From Ornithinibacillus gellani (GTDB lineage: Bacteria > Bacillota > Bacilli > Bacillales > Amphibacillaceae), in contig NZ_QTSZ01000041.1 of the NCBI RefSeq assembly GCF_003730295.1, positions 62,001 to 126,000 of the forward strand: a DNA stretch of 64,000 bases, read 5' to 3'. The position numbers were made by a program, and so were the translations under genes. Every line of letters starts with the position of its first letter. Positions within the stretch are counted from its first letter, which is position 1. Below the pieces are notes generated by a model, which ran no database searches, had not been told where the DNA came from, and saw only the letters and a program-made list of their open reading frames with translations. Positions 16,585 through 24,927 of the stretch are shown piece by piece.

Positions 16585-17724
16585 TTATTTCTTTTGGATT
16601 GCTTCCGTCATTTGGCTCCAAATAGATCCCTCTGCTTTATCACCTGATTCTATTCTAGCAAGTGCTAGTTTTGCTTGCATGCGCACTTCAAACTCTGGAT
16701 CTTCTAACGCCTGCTGTAGCGCCGGAATAGCGGTTGCATCTCCAACCTCATATAAGAACATGGCACCACGCCAACGGACAATTCTACTTTTATCCTGTAA
16801 GGTTTCTATCATCGCAGGCATTGCTTCCTTATAACCAAGGTCAGATAAACAATCCCCTGCTGTTCGCCTTACGTTTATCGCTTTATCCTTTAATGCTTTA
16901 TATAAATATGGCAATACTGCTGGGGCCTCTATCATTCCAAGATATGCGGTTGCCAAACGACGTACAGATGCTTTTTCATCGTCTAATGCTTTATCCAATA
17001 CTGGTAAATCTGTTAGCTCGGGATCCATTCGATCTAAGGCTGCATAGCGTTTTTTCCAGCTTGGATCATCCAGCATGTCAAGCGTGACTTGCTTCCGTTC
17101 CTGCTGCGCTACAGCCATATCATCCTTTCCTTCGACAATCAGCTTAATCAAATCATCGACGCGAGCCATGTCATAGCTGGCTGAAATTTCTTCTACGACT
17201 TCTTCCCCTACTTCGGATACAGCACCGTAACGTGGGCTTTGCTCCACCCATTTTCTTTCAGCCAGCATATTATCCGCTACAACAGAGGCTTCCATCACGG
17301 CATTCATAAATCTTTTAGGCAAGCCAAAGCGATGTTCTTTTCCGGCTTCTTCCAGCTTGACTTGCATCGGAATACTGCGGAAGTACTGAATAAACACCTT
17401 CAGCTCTCCAAAGACTGGCTCTGCCTTTTCAGCACCTGCCTCAGGTTCTGGAACATAGCTATCCACCGTTCCAAGTGCCGTACGAACCGCTGGTAAAATT
17501 TGCTCCCAAGCGACACGGGGATTTCGTTCCAATGCCAGAAAGTGAATGACACGATATAACCCTTTCACCCCTTCAATGGCAAATAGCTTATGCACATAAT
17601 CCGGTGCAGCAGACAAATCGTCATTCAGCTTATAACTTTCCGTTTTGCCATCTGGCAGTGCTTCATCTAAATTAATTTTCATTGAATATGGACTTGGGGT
17701 TGGTTCAATGGATACAATCTTCAT
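16585..17724 (-). CDS. cvfC: CvfC-like protein (Nfu N-terminal domain plus HEAT repeats)
   Basis: Product of 379 residues resembling the conserved virulence factor C of staphylococci. Residues 1-90 match the Nfu/NifU N-terminal domain (IEPTPSPYSMKINLDEALP, then the IEGVKGLYRVIHFLAL segment). From about 220 to 370 run HEAT-like repeats (RRLATAYLGMIEAPAVLPYL; VRRTAGDCLSDLGYKEAMPAM; VRWRGAMFLYEVGDATAIPAL). ATG 17724 follows GGGAGG; the upstream extension is spurious. CvfC family members affect virulence gene expression, but the molecular role is unknown. Confidence 0.8.
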   Translation of the reverse strand: MKIVSIEPTPSPYSMKINLDEALPDGKTESYKLNDDLSAAPDYVHKLFAIEGVKGLYRVIHFLALERNPRVAWEQILPAVRTALGTVDSYVPEPEAGAEKAEPVFGELKVFIQYFRSIPMQVKLEEAGKEHRFGLPKRFMNAVMEASVVADNMLAERKWVEQSPRYGAVSEVGEEVVEEISASYDMARVDDLIKLIVEGKDDMAVAQQERKQVTLDMLDDPSWKKRYAALDRMDPELTDLPVLDKALDDEKASVRRLATAYLGMIEAPAVLPYLYKALKDKAINVRRTAGDCLSDLGYKEAMPAMIETLQDKSRIVRWRGAMFLYEVGDATAIPALQQALEDPEFEVRMQAKLALARIESGDKAEGSIWSQMTEAIQKK

Positions 17725-17948
17725 CTTATTTTCCTCCCTGCATGCTTCTAAAATAATTGTAACAGACGAAAATGGTGAATGCATTTTCCATGGTTTAACG
17801 GCCTAAGAACATCCACCTATTTTTCCTAGGTCGAAGCTCCTAAATTTATTTTGATTTAGGGGTTCAATTTTTTGTCACATTTGATACAATGATAGATGGC
17901 TGAGGCCGATTTTTATACATATAAAAGGATGGGGTGTAACTTCTGTCA

Positions 17949-19751
17949 ATGTTTATATCGTTTCTGAAAATGTTGCCGCTTGTACTTTTTTACGGATTGA
18001 TTGTTTGGATTATTTATATCTTTATAAAGGACAAGTACCAAAATCAGCATTCCATTTTGAAAACGCATCCAGTATTGGGTAGGCTGCGCTACATATTTGA
18101 AATGATTGGTCCAGAATTTCGTCAATATTGGTTTTTAAATGATAAAGAAGGAAAGCCAGTTGACCGTGACACAGCTGAAACCATTGCCAAGGCAGGTAAA
18201 TATGCCAATACCGTTATTGGTTTCGGTTCCAAAAAAGACTTCAGCAAAACAGATTTCTATCTGACCAACTCCATGTTCCCTAAAAACAAGGATGAGCTGC
18301 AGGTGGATAATCATACATTAACGAACACGTACACGTATCAAATTCTAAATGAATCATTGACAAGCAGGAAGGAAAAACGGAACAAGGTACAATTAAAGCC
18401 ATGGTATCTGACAGACGAGCATGCGATTGTACTTGGGAAAGATCGGACACATCCTTTCCACGTGAAAGGGTTGCTCGGTGTATCGGCAATGAGCTATGGC
18501 GCTTTATCTAAAAGTGCAGTCAAGGCACTTGCACAAGGGGTTGCCATTAGTGGCGGAAGCTTTATGAATACAGGAGAAGGTGGCATCTCACCTTATCATT
18601 TATCCAAGATCTATTATTTGAAGCAGGCTGACTATGAAACCGATGATCGGCTTGCCAGAAAAATTGTCCATTTCATGGAATCCAATACATATGCCTCCAA
18701 TTTTGAATTAGAGGATAAATTCGGTAAAGAATCGATAGACGTTGCCAATAAGCTTGTGGAAGCGGATGTTGTCGGCATAAAAAGCACGGACCTCATCTTC
18801 CAGGTCGGTTCTGGTCTTTTTGGTGCTAGAAGAGATGGAGCATACTGTGAGGAAACCTTCCTAAATAATGCGATGCGGCCAGAGGTAAAAGCGATTGAAA
18901 TTAAGATGGCCCAGGGAGCAAAAGTACGCGGCGGAAAACTGCCGAAGGAAAAAATCACACCTGAAATTGCTGCTATCCGCGGCGTTTCTATGGGGAAAGA
19001 TGTAGAGAGTCCAAATCGATTCCCGTTATTTTCCGATATCGATAGTCTATTTGAACTGATTGCCCATTGGCAGGATATTACCGGGAAACCAGTCGGTATC
19101 AAAGTTGTTGCCGGTGATGAGCATTCCTTCGATGAATTAGCTATGCATATGAAGCAAACAGGTGAAAAACCAGATTTCATTTCCATCGATGGGGCAGAAG
19201 GTGGTACAGGTGCTACCTACCAAGAAATGGCGGATAGTCTTGGTTTACCGATTTATTCAGGGATTCTCATACTAGATCAAACCTTGCGCACGTATGGGGT
19301 TCGCGATGAAGTGAAAATTATTGCATCCGGTATGCTCGCCACAGCAAATAAAATGGCCGTGGCACTTTCACTTGGTGCTGATTTAATCTATGTCGCACGT
19401 GCTGCCATGAACACGGTCGGCTGTATCAATGCAGGGAAATGTCATACGAATTTATGTCCGGTTGGCATCACCTCTCATCTGCCACATTTGGAAGCGGGAT
19501 TGGCCGTTAATGAAAAACGGTTCAGAACTGCCAATTACTTAACAACCATGCGAGAGGGACTATTTATGCTCGGGGCATCTTGCGGTATAGCTACACCTAC
19601 CGAATTCGCCAAACAGCATATCGCCTTACGTAAGTCTGATAATGAAGTCAAAAAATATACCGATACGATCGGGTTGGACACAACAATTCATGCCCATCCT
19701 GCTGCAATTGAATTCGCGGAGGAGCAGGAACGTGAGCTGGTAAATAGTTAA
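17949..19751 (+). CDS. yerD: FMN-binding glutamate synthase family protein (YerD-like)
   Basis: Product of 600 residues: a membrane helix at 8-27, then the FMN and 3Fe-4S barrel domain of the large glutamate synthase subunit. It keeps VSAMSYGALSK (FMN site), DGAEGGTGA (about 415-423) and CINAGKCHTNLCPVGI, whose three cysteines fit the 3Fe-4S cluster. It lacks the amidotransferase and gltD-type domains, so it is not a complete GOGAT. In Bacillaceae such YerD proteins are of unknown activity. Monocistronic with its own terminator. Confidence 0.85.
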   Translation: MFISFLKMLPLVLFYGLIVWIIYIFIKDKYQNQHSILKTHPVLGRLRYIFEMIGPEFRQYWFLNDKEGKPVDRDTAETIAKAGKYANTVIGFGSKKDFSKTDFYLTNSMFPKNKDELQVDNHTLTNTYTYQILNESLTSRKEKRNKVQLKPWYLTDEHAIVLGKDRTHPFHVKGLLGVSAMSYGALSKSAVKALAQGVAISGGSFMNTGEGGISPYHLSKIYYLKQADYETDDRLARKIVHFMESNTYASNFELEDKFGKESIDVANKLVEADVVGIKSTDLIFQVGSGLFGARRDGAYCEETFLNNAMRPEVKAIEIKMAQGAKVRGGKLPKEKITPEIAAIRGVSMGKDVESPNRFPLFSDIDSLFELIAHWQDITGKPVGIKVVAGDEHSFDELAMHMKQTGEKPDFISIDGAEGGTGATYQEMADSLGLPIYSGILILDQTLRTYGVRDEVKIIASGMLATANKMAVALSLGADLIYVARAAMNTVGCINAGKCHTNLCPVGITSHLPHLEAGLAVNEKRFRTANYLTTMREGLFMLGASCGIATPTEFAKQHIALRKSDNEVKKYTDTIGLDTTIHAHPAAIEFAEEQERELVNS

Positions 19752-19766
19752 AAAATATCGATTTGG

Positions 19767-19795
19767 GACAGTCTATTCTATAGGCTGTCTTTTCT
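19767..19795 (+). terminator. terminator after yerD
   Basis: GACAG(T)CTA pairs with TAG(G)CTGTC, followed by TTTTCT. Confidence 0.65.
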
Positions 19796-19876
19796 ATTGT
19801 AAAAGGCAATATCTTGGCAGGCTGCTTTCACGAATGATAAAATAGAAGGGATATATGAAGACTGGAGGTATACATC

Positions 19877-20983
19877 ATGACAATTGACTATCAAAACAGA
19901 CTTGATTCATTACGTACGTATGCAAAAGAAAATAATATGGACATTGCCATGGTAACAACACCGGCAAATGTATTTTATTTTACGGGATTCCTTTCCGACC
20001 CACATGAACGATTTATGGCGCTTGTATTAGACAATCGCTCAGATGAGTATATGCTATTTGTACCTGCGCTAGATAAAGATCTTGCAGCAGAAGCTTCTAT
20101 TGTGGAAAAAATCATCCCCATTTCCGACGAACAAAATCCATATGAAATTGTACAGCAGCATTTAGGGGAAGACGTGGAAGCATTTGGCTTGGAAATGAAA
20201 ACTGTGACCATGTTCCAGCATCAACAACTGGAAGCTGCTTTCCCGAAAGCGGCTTATGGTGATATTCAGCCATTCATTAACACCTTACGCCTACGTAAAT
20301 CAAGAGGCGAAATTGAACATATGCAAAAAGCGGTTGATATCATTGAAAAGGTGCTGGAAGAAGGCTTGAAGAAGGTTCGCATTGGCATGACTGAAGCAGA
20401 ATTAGCAGGTGAACTGGAATTTCTAATGAAAAAATTTGGTGCTGAAGGTCCTTCCTTCTCTACTATTGTGCTAGCAGGAGAAAAGTCAGCTCTTCCACAT
20501 GGCTCACCTGGTGATCGCCAATTGCAGCATGGTGACTTTTTACTCATTGATATGGGCGTTAAAATCAAGGAAGGCTATTGCTCCGATACAACGAGAACCT
20601 TCGTGATTGGAGAAGCAAGTGAAAAGCAAAAGGAAATCTACCAGCTGGTCAAGGAATCCAATCAGGCTGGTATCGATGCAGTCAAAGCTGGCGTACCATT
20701 GAAGGAATTTGACATTGCAGCAAGACGCGTCATTCATGACAAAGGATATGGAGATTACTTTAATAACCGGGTCGGACATGGCTTAGGTATCGAATTGCAT
20801 GAGGAGCCATCCGTTCACGAAAACAATGAAAACCTAGCTGAAAAAGGTCTCGTATTTACCATTGAACCAGGTATTTATCTGCCAGGATTTGGTGGTGTTC
20901 GTATTGAAGATACGGTATATATAAACGAAGCGGGTGAAGCAGAAGTGCTTACCGTTTTCCCACGGGAACTGCAAATTATTTAA
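19877..20983 (+). CDS. M24 Xaa-Pro aminopeptidase (PapB/YkvY-like)
   Basis: Product of 368 residues with the creatinase N-terminal domain (1-135) and the pita-bread M24 domain. The dimetal ligands are seen as Asp in LLIDMG, Asp in CSDTTRTF, His in GHGLGIELHE, Glu in TIEPGIY and Glu in RIEDTV. It cleaves Xaa-Pro bonds at peptide N-termini in the cytoplasm. ATG 19877 follows TGGAGG. Monocistronic. Confidence 0.9.
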   Translation: MTIDYQNRLDSLRTYAKENNMDIAMVTTPANVFYFTGFLSDPHERFMALVLDNRSDEYMLFVPALDKDLAAEASIVEKIIPISDEQNPYEIVQQHLGEDVEAFGLEMKTVTMFQHQQLEAAFPKAAYGDIQPFINTLRLRKSRGEIEHMQKAVDIIEKVLEEGLKKVRIGMTEAELAGELEFLMKKFGAEGPSFSTIVLAGEKSALPHGSPGDRQLQHGDFLLIDMGVKIKEGYCSDTTRTFVIGEASEKQKEIYQLVKESNQAGIDAVKAGVPLKEFDIAARRVIHDKGYGDYFNNRVGHGLGIELHEEPSVHENNENLAEKGLVFTIEPGIYLPGFGGVRIEDTVYINEAGEAEVLTVFPRELQII

Positions 20984-20994
20984 CTGTTCCATTC

Positions 20995-21024
20995 GGCTGT
21001 CGAGTCCAATCGGCAGCTTTTTTT
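20995..21024 (+). terminator. terminator after the M24 peptidase
   Basis: GCTGTCG pairs with CGGCAGC (one G-T), followed by a run of seven T. Confidence 0.8.
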
Positions 21025-21162
21025 ATTGCTTAAATTTGATTCTAGCGGTGTTTCGTCTCAAGCAGCTCATAAAAGTGCATGTTTTCAAATAATTTCAATT
21101 GTACTTTGTAACCACTTAAATTAAACTAGTAACTAGATTATTTTTTCGGAAAGGATTTTTTT

Positions 21163-22029
21163 ATGTCCCTGCTTGCGCTCGTGTTAATTATTATCTCTGC
21201 CTTTATGCATGCCACATGGAATTTTCTTGCCAAACTCTCAAATAGTGGTTTTTCTTTCGTGTGGTTATATTTAATAAGCAGTGCGATTATTTATGCACCG
21301 CTCGTTGCCGGGTTGTTTATCTTTACAGATGTACAATTTGGGTGGATGGAGGCAGCCTTTATCATTGGTAGCGCAGGAATCCATCTTACCTATTCTTTAA
21401 CGCTTCAAAAAGGGTATACCGTCGGAGATCTTTCGCTTATCTATCCACTTGCAAGGGGAACAGGCCCGATGCTTGTTGCCATTATTGCCTTTTTCTTCCT
21501 GGATGAACCACTAACGATTGTAAGTTCAGTTGGCATCATTTTTATCATTGGTAGTGTATTTGTCATTTCCGGGGGATTACAATCACTCCGCAATATGAAG
21601 GATACAACGGCTGTCTCCTATGGTTTATTAATCGGTGTCATGATCGCAAGCTATACACTTGTCGATAAACTAGCCGTAAGTACGTTTGTTATTCCACCAA
21701 TACTGCTTATATATGGATTCATTATTGGACAAATCATCTTACTGACTCCGAAAGCAATCAAGAATTGGTCTGACGTAAAATCAGACTGGCACAAGCATCG
21801 CAATAAAGCAATTGGTGTAGGTATTCTAAATCCGTTAGCCTATATTCTTGTACTTGTTGCCATGACATTTACACCAGTTAGCCATGTGGCTGCTGTTAGA
21901 GAAATGAGCATTCTCATTGGTACCATCATGGGGACAAAAATGCTATCAGAGGGCTTTGGAAGTCGCAGAATGATTGCAGCCGGCACCATGATTATCGGCA
22001 TTATATTGGTAACCATGTCAGATATTTGA
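21163..22029 (+). CDS. EamA/DMT-family transporter
   Basis: Product of 288 residues with ten predicted membrane helices in two EamA halves (about 1-138 and 150-288). Drug/metabolite transporters export amino acids, sugars or small organics. Motifs include HATWNFLAK in helix 1 and the PLARGTGPML and HVAAVREMSILIGT segments that are typical of each half. ATG 21163 follows AAGGAT. No linked regulator, so substrate unknown. Confidence 0.85.
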   Translation: MSLLALVLIIISAFMHATWNFLAKLSNSGFSFVWLYLISSAIIYAPLVAGLFIFTDVQFGWMEAAFIIGSAGIHLTYSLTLQKGYTVGDLSLIYPLARGTGPMLVAIIAFFFLDEPLTIVSSVGIIFIIGSVFVISGGLQSLRNMKDTTAVSYGLLIGVMIASYTLVDKLAVSTFVIPPILLIYGFIIGQIILLTPKAIKNWSDVKSDWHKHRNKAIGVGILNPLAYILVLVAMTFTPVSHVAAVREMSILIGTIMGTKMLSEGFGSRRMIAAGTMIIGIILVTMSDI

Positions 22030-22034
22030 GTCGA

Positions 22035-22069
22035 TTAAAAAATCCAGCCTCATTTAGCTGGATTTTTTA
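22035..22069 (+). terminator. terminator after the EamA gene
   Basis: AAAAAATCCAGC pairs with GCTGGATTTTTT. Confidence 0.85.
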
Positions 22070-22187
22070 ATTCCATATCATCGTTTTTGTAAAATAACTG
22101 TAGCTCCCCAACTAATTTTCATTCCTTTATCAACTGGATTAGCTCTTACCATTTTACGTTTCAAGGGTATGATAACGACCTTAATAC

Positions 22188-22225
22188 AAAGGAAACCACA
22201 GGGCAACATCTTGTGGTTTCCTTTT
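22188..22225 (-). terminator. terminator after the 22238 gene
   Basis: AAAGGAAACCACA pairs perfectly with TGTGGTTTCCTTT; A/T-rich on both sides. Confidence 0.75.
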
Positions 22226-22237
22226 TGTTTTGCTTCG

Positions 22238-22609
22238 TTATCGAATTGCGGACGGTCCAACTAAGACTTTCGGATTGGCACCAAGCGCAAGTCGGCAAAT
22301 ATTTGCATAGCCTAATCTATGATAATTCATTAGTAAGTGTTTGATTGCATGCGTTTCTGTCGACCTTTTCAATTTTGTTAATTCTTCTTGATACAGTTGG
22401 AGCACATATTCATTCTGATTTACAGGACGACTTCTGCCCGGATCCTCATCCACCAATAAACTACACATATATTGAAATTTATATTGCAATTGACGTGTCA
22501 GCTGAAGCACTTGAACAAATCGTTTATAATATATCGGTTCTTCCGATTTCACATACTCTAATGCTTGTTTTGCCTCTAGTAATTCTCCAAAGCTTGTTGT
22601 AGCAATCAT
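22238..22609 (-). CDS. conserved hypothetical helical protein
   Basis: Predicted to be 123 residues, helical and basic, with no signal peptide. The C-terminal part (HAIKHLLMNYHRLGYANICRLALG) has one Cys. ATG 22609 follows AAGGGG at about ten bases, and a good terminator lies just downstream. It starts about 40 bases after the end of ykhA on the same strand. No family recognised. Confidence 0.55.
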   Translation of the reverse strand: MIATTSFGELLEAKQALEYVKSEEPIYYKRFVQVLQLTRQLQYKFQYMCSLLVDEDPGRSRPVNQNEYVLQLYQEELTKLKRSTETHAIKHLLMNYHRLGYANICRLALGANPKVLVGPSAIR

Positions 22610-22651
22610 CTACATCCATCCCCTTATTATGATCATGACTTTTATAAAGTC

Positions 22652-23173
22652 TTAATAACAATTCCACGGTTTTTCTAGTGTCAATTTCGAAACAAGCTCT
22701 TTATTATGCTTACGCTTTATATCTCGAAGCCTTGCCCGCTGTCTCCCTGTCTCATACAAATACTTTTCCTCATCAGATTCTGGTACAACGCCAGGAACTG
22801 CAATCGGTTTATGGTCATCATTCAATGCGACAAAGGTTAAAAATGCAGTTGCTGCAATGCGTCGTTCTGCAGTATTTAAATCCTCCGCTATGACCTTACA
22901 AAATATTTCCATTGAGCTTCTCCCTGTATAAGTCACATAGGATTCAATATTGACAGAATCCGTCTGTAAAATCGGCTCAATAAAATTCACCGAATCCGTA
23001 GAAGCCGTCACACATTCCGTCACTCGTGCATGCCCCCGAGCGGCAATCGTTGCACAAGCATCCATTTTCTTCATCAGTACCCCACCAAAGAGCGTATGAT
23101 AATTGTTTAAATCATTGATTAACACCTGATCGGTTTGCACAATCCGTGTTTCTCTCATCTTTCTAGGTTCCAT
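22652..23173 (-). CDS. ykhA: acyl-CoA thioesterase YkhA
   Basis: Hotdog-fold acyl-CoA hydrolase of 173 residues. It has the BACH-type signatures NYHTLFGGVLMKKMDACATIAA (about 24-45, active-site region), VNFIEPI, SYVTYTGRSSMEIFCKV and ATAFLTFVAL. These enzymes release CoA from fatty acyl-CoA. ATG 23173 follows AAAGGTG. Its promoter region carries a perfect 21-bp palindrome, so a dedicated repressor is likely. Confidence 0.9.
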   Translation of the reverse strand: MEPRKMRETRIVQTDQVLINDLNNYHTLFGGVLMKKMDACATIAARGHARVTECVTASTDSVNFIEPILQTDSVNIESYVTYTGRSSMEIFCKVIAEDLNTAERRIAATAFLTFVALNDDHKPIAVPGVVPESDEEKYLYETGRQRARLRDIKRKHNKELVSKLTLEKPWNCY

Positions 23174-23235
23174 CTGCCCATCACCTTTGAACTATAAAAT
23201 AAAAAAATAAAGCTGGATTTATATTGCTTAAACAA

Positions 23236-23265
23236 GTATAATCCTTGTACAAGTTACTTGTACAA
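23236..23265 (-). promoter_or_regulatory. ykhA promoter overlapped by a 21-bp perfect palindrome
   Basis: TTGTACAAGT and ACTTGTACAA flank a central T at 23245-23265. On the minus strand TTGTAC (23260-23265), 18 bases and TTATAC (23236-23241) form a plausible promoter for ykhA, so the palindrome covers the -35 box and most of the spacer. The repressor is not identified. Confidence 0.6.
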
Positions 23266-23403
23266 TGCCAATTTGGTATACCTTTAATAACATTTGGAAC
23301 ATGAAAACGGTTTATCCATGAGAGCTGCTATTTATAATGGCGTGACTTTTTTCACACTATATATGCTATAATAGGGAATAATGACTACAAAAGGTGATAC
23401 GAT

Positions 23404-23901
23404 ATGAATGAGAACAGGGAAATTATCCACAGGTTTGAACAATACGTTTGCTGGCTCATTTCGTTAAAGGATATGGACGAAAGGCTTTGGCATGCTCCCA
23501 TTGCTAAAGGAAAATGGACAGTAAATGAGGTCATCTGTCATATTATGAAGTGGGACCGATACTTACTTTCCGATGTAATACCTGCCTCAGCGCTCAGCCA
23601 GTCGATATTTTTCCCTGACCATGATGCTTATAATGAAAAAGCGTCCATCTATGCCAAGTCAGGCATTAAGCAAATTGAAATGATTGAAGAAGCGATTGTA
23701 ACGAGGAAATTACTAGCCAATGAACTGCTAAAATGTACCGATGAGACATTGGAAAAACCGTTGCTGGCAAATGGTGAATCCCATTGTCCATTAACAGGGG
23801 AGCCCTATTCACTAATTAAATTTATCAAAGATTTTATTTACCATGATGAACATCATCAAAAACAAATAACTGGTCTCCTAACTGAAAACAGTCCTGCCTA
23901 G
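23404..23901 (+). CDS. DinB-fold putative metalloenzyme
   Basis: Product of 165 residues with the four-helix DinB/YfiT layout. GKWTVNEVICHIMKWDRYL (about 36-54) supplies the first metal-ligand His, and DEHHQKQI (near 150) the H-x3-H-like pair in the last helix. Bacillus members include thiol (bacillithiol) S-transferases and proteins of unknown activity. ATG 23404 follows AAAGGTG. Ends in a terminator shared with the convergent LysR gene. Confidence 0.75.
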   Translation: MNENREIIHRFEQYVCWLISLKDMDERLWHAPIAKGKWTVNEVICHIMKWDRYLLSDVIPASALSQSIFFPDHDAYNEKASIYAKSGIKQIEMIEEAIVTRKLLANELLKCTDETLEKPLLANGESHCPLTGEPYSLIKFIKDFIYHDEHHQKQITGLLTENSPA

Positions 23902-23934
23902 CAGGCGTTTCAGTCGATGGAGGCCAGTTTTTCT
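23870..23934. terminator. bidirectional terminator overlapping two gene ends
   Basis: CTGGTCTCC...AACTGAAA pairs with TTTCAGT...GGAGGCCAG in a long imperfect stem, with A-rich and T-rich flanks. It covers the 3' ends of both convergent genes. Confidence 0.65.
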
Positions 23935-24797
23935 TTTGTATAGCGGATAAATTCCTTGGCAATCCGTGACAGCTGTGCTTCGTGATGCCATATAAAACCG
24001 AGGTTCCATTCAATAACTGGGGTATGCAGTGAAATAATTTCTACATCTCCTGTTAGATCCTTGCATGTGCTCTCCGGCAATAAAGTGATTCCTAAACCAG
24101 ACGCAACCATCTCTTCAATATAGTCAAGTTGGGATGTTTCGGAAATAATTCGCGGTTCAAAGCCTATCTGCTTGCACACATGCACAATGGTATTGCGAAG
24201 CTTAAAATCCGAGGTAAATAAAATAAATGCTTCCTCACTAAGGTTTTCGAGTTTTGCCTCTTGCTGCTTAGCTAATCCGTGATGGCTTGGTACAACAAGC
24301 ATTAATTGTTCCTGATCAAAAGAATAATAATCGAAATAATTATGTGTATTTGGCAGTACCACAACACCAAAATCCAGCTTACCCGCGAGCACCATCTCCT
24401 CAATCCCTTTGGAGCCATCCTCTTCCAGTTGAAACGTCACTTCTGGATATTCCTGATGAAAATCCGCAATTAATTCCGAAAAGAAGGAAGACTGTACAAT
24501 TGAAGGTAACCCAATACGTAAGTGTCCCTTTTGGAAGGTGGTTAGCCGCTCCAAATCTGTACGCAGCAAGTCAAGTTCTTCATGAACTGCCTCAGCACGC
24601 CGAAGTAAAATCTTACCGGCATCTGTTAGGATCAGCTGCTTCCGGCTGCGAATAAATAACTCCACACCAAGCTCTACTTCCAATGATTTAATAATTCTAC
24701 TGATGGCAGGTTGGGTCATATATAAATTATCTGCTGCTTTCGTAAAGCTCCCCATCCTTGTCACTTCCAAAAAATATTCCAAATGCTTTAACTCCAT
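23910..24797 (-). CDS. LysR-family transcriptional regulator
   Basis: Product of 295 residues: winged helix-turn-helix at 1-60 (MGSFTKAADNLYMTQPAISRIIKSLE) and a periplasmic-binding-like effector domain from about 90. Same general type as CynR, CidR and YwbI. No divergent target gene is present; the gene behind it is the nitrate-type transporter on the same strand, separated by that gene's terminator. Effector unknown. Confidence 0.85.
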   Translation of the reverse strand: MELKHLEYFLEVTRMGSFTKAADNLYMTQPAISRIIKSLEVELGVELFIRSRKQLILTDAGKILLRRAEAVHEELDLLRTDLERLTTFQKGHLRIGLPSIVQSSFFSELIADFHQEYPEVTFQLEEDGSKGIEEMVLAGKLDFGVVVLPNTHNYFDYYSFDQEQLMLVVPSHHGLAKQQEAKLENLSEEAFILFTSDFKLRNTIVHVCKQIGFEPRIISETSQLDYIEEMVASGLGITLLPESTCKDLTGDVEIISLHTPVIEWNLGFIWHHEAQLSRIAKEFIRYTKEKLASID

Positions 24798-24879
24798 GCC
24801 ACATCCACCCCTATGTTTCCTGAGATTATTGTAGCATGTTCATGATGCAGTGAAAATCATCAGTGTCTAAGATGACTAT

Positions 24880-24920
24880 ACAAAAAAAGAAGTAGGCTGG
24901 AACCCAAATAGGACCAGCCT
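24880..24920 (-). terminator. terminator after the MFS-PAS gene
   Basis: AGGCTGG pairs with CCAGCCT; a run of seven T follows on the minus strand. Confidence 0.75.
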
Positions 24921-24927
24921 CGTTATA

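Noticed and set aside
22078-22260. 60-codon minus-strand ORF
   Set aside because: It contains the terminator hairpin of the neighbouring gene and has no ribosome binding site.
23299-23313. cre site near ykhA
   Set aside because: The 3' CA of the consensus is missing.
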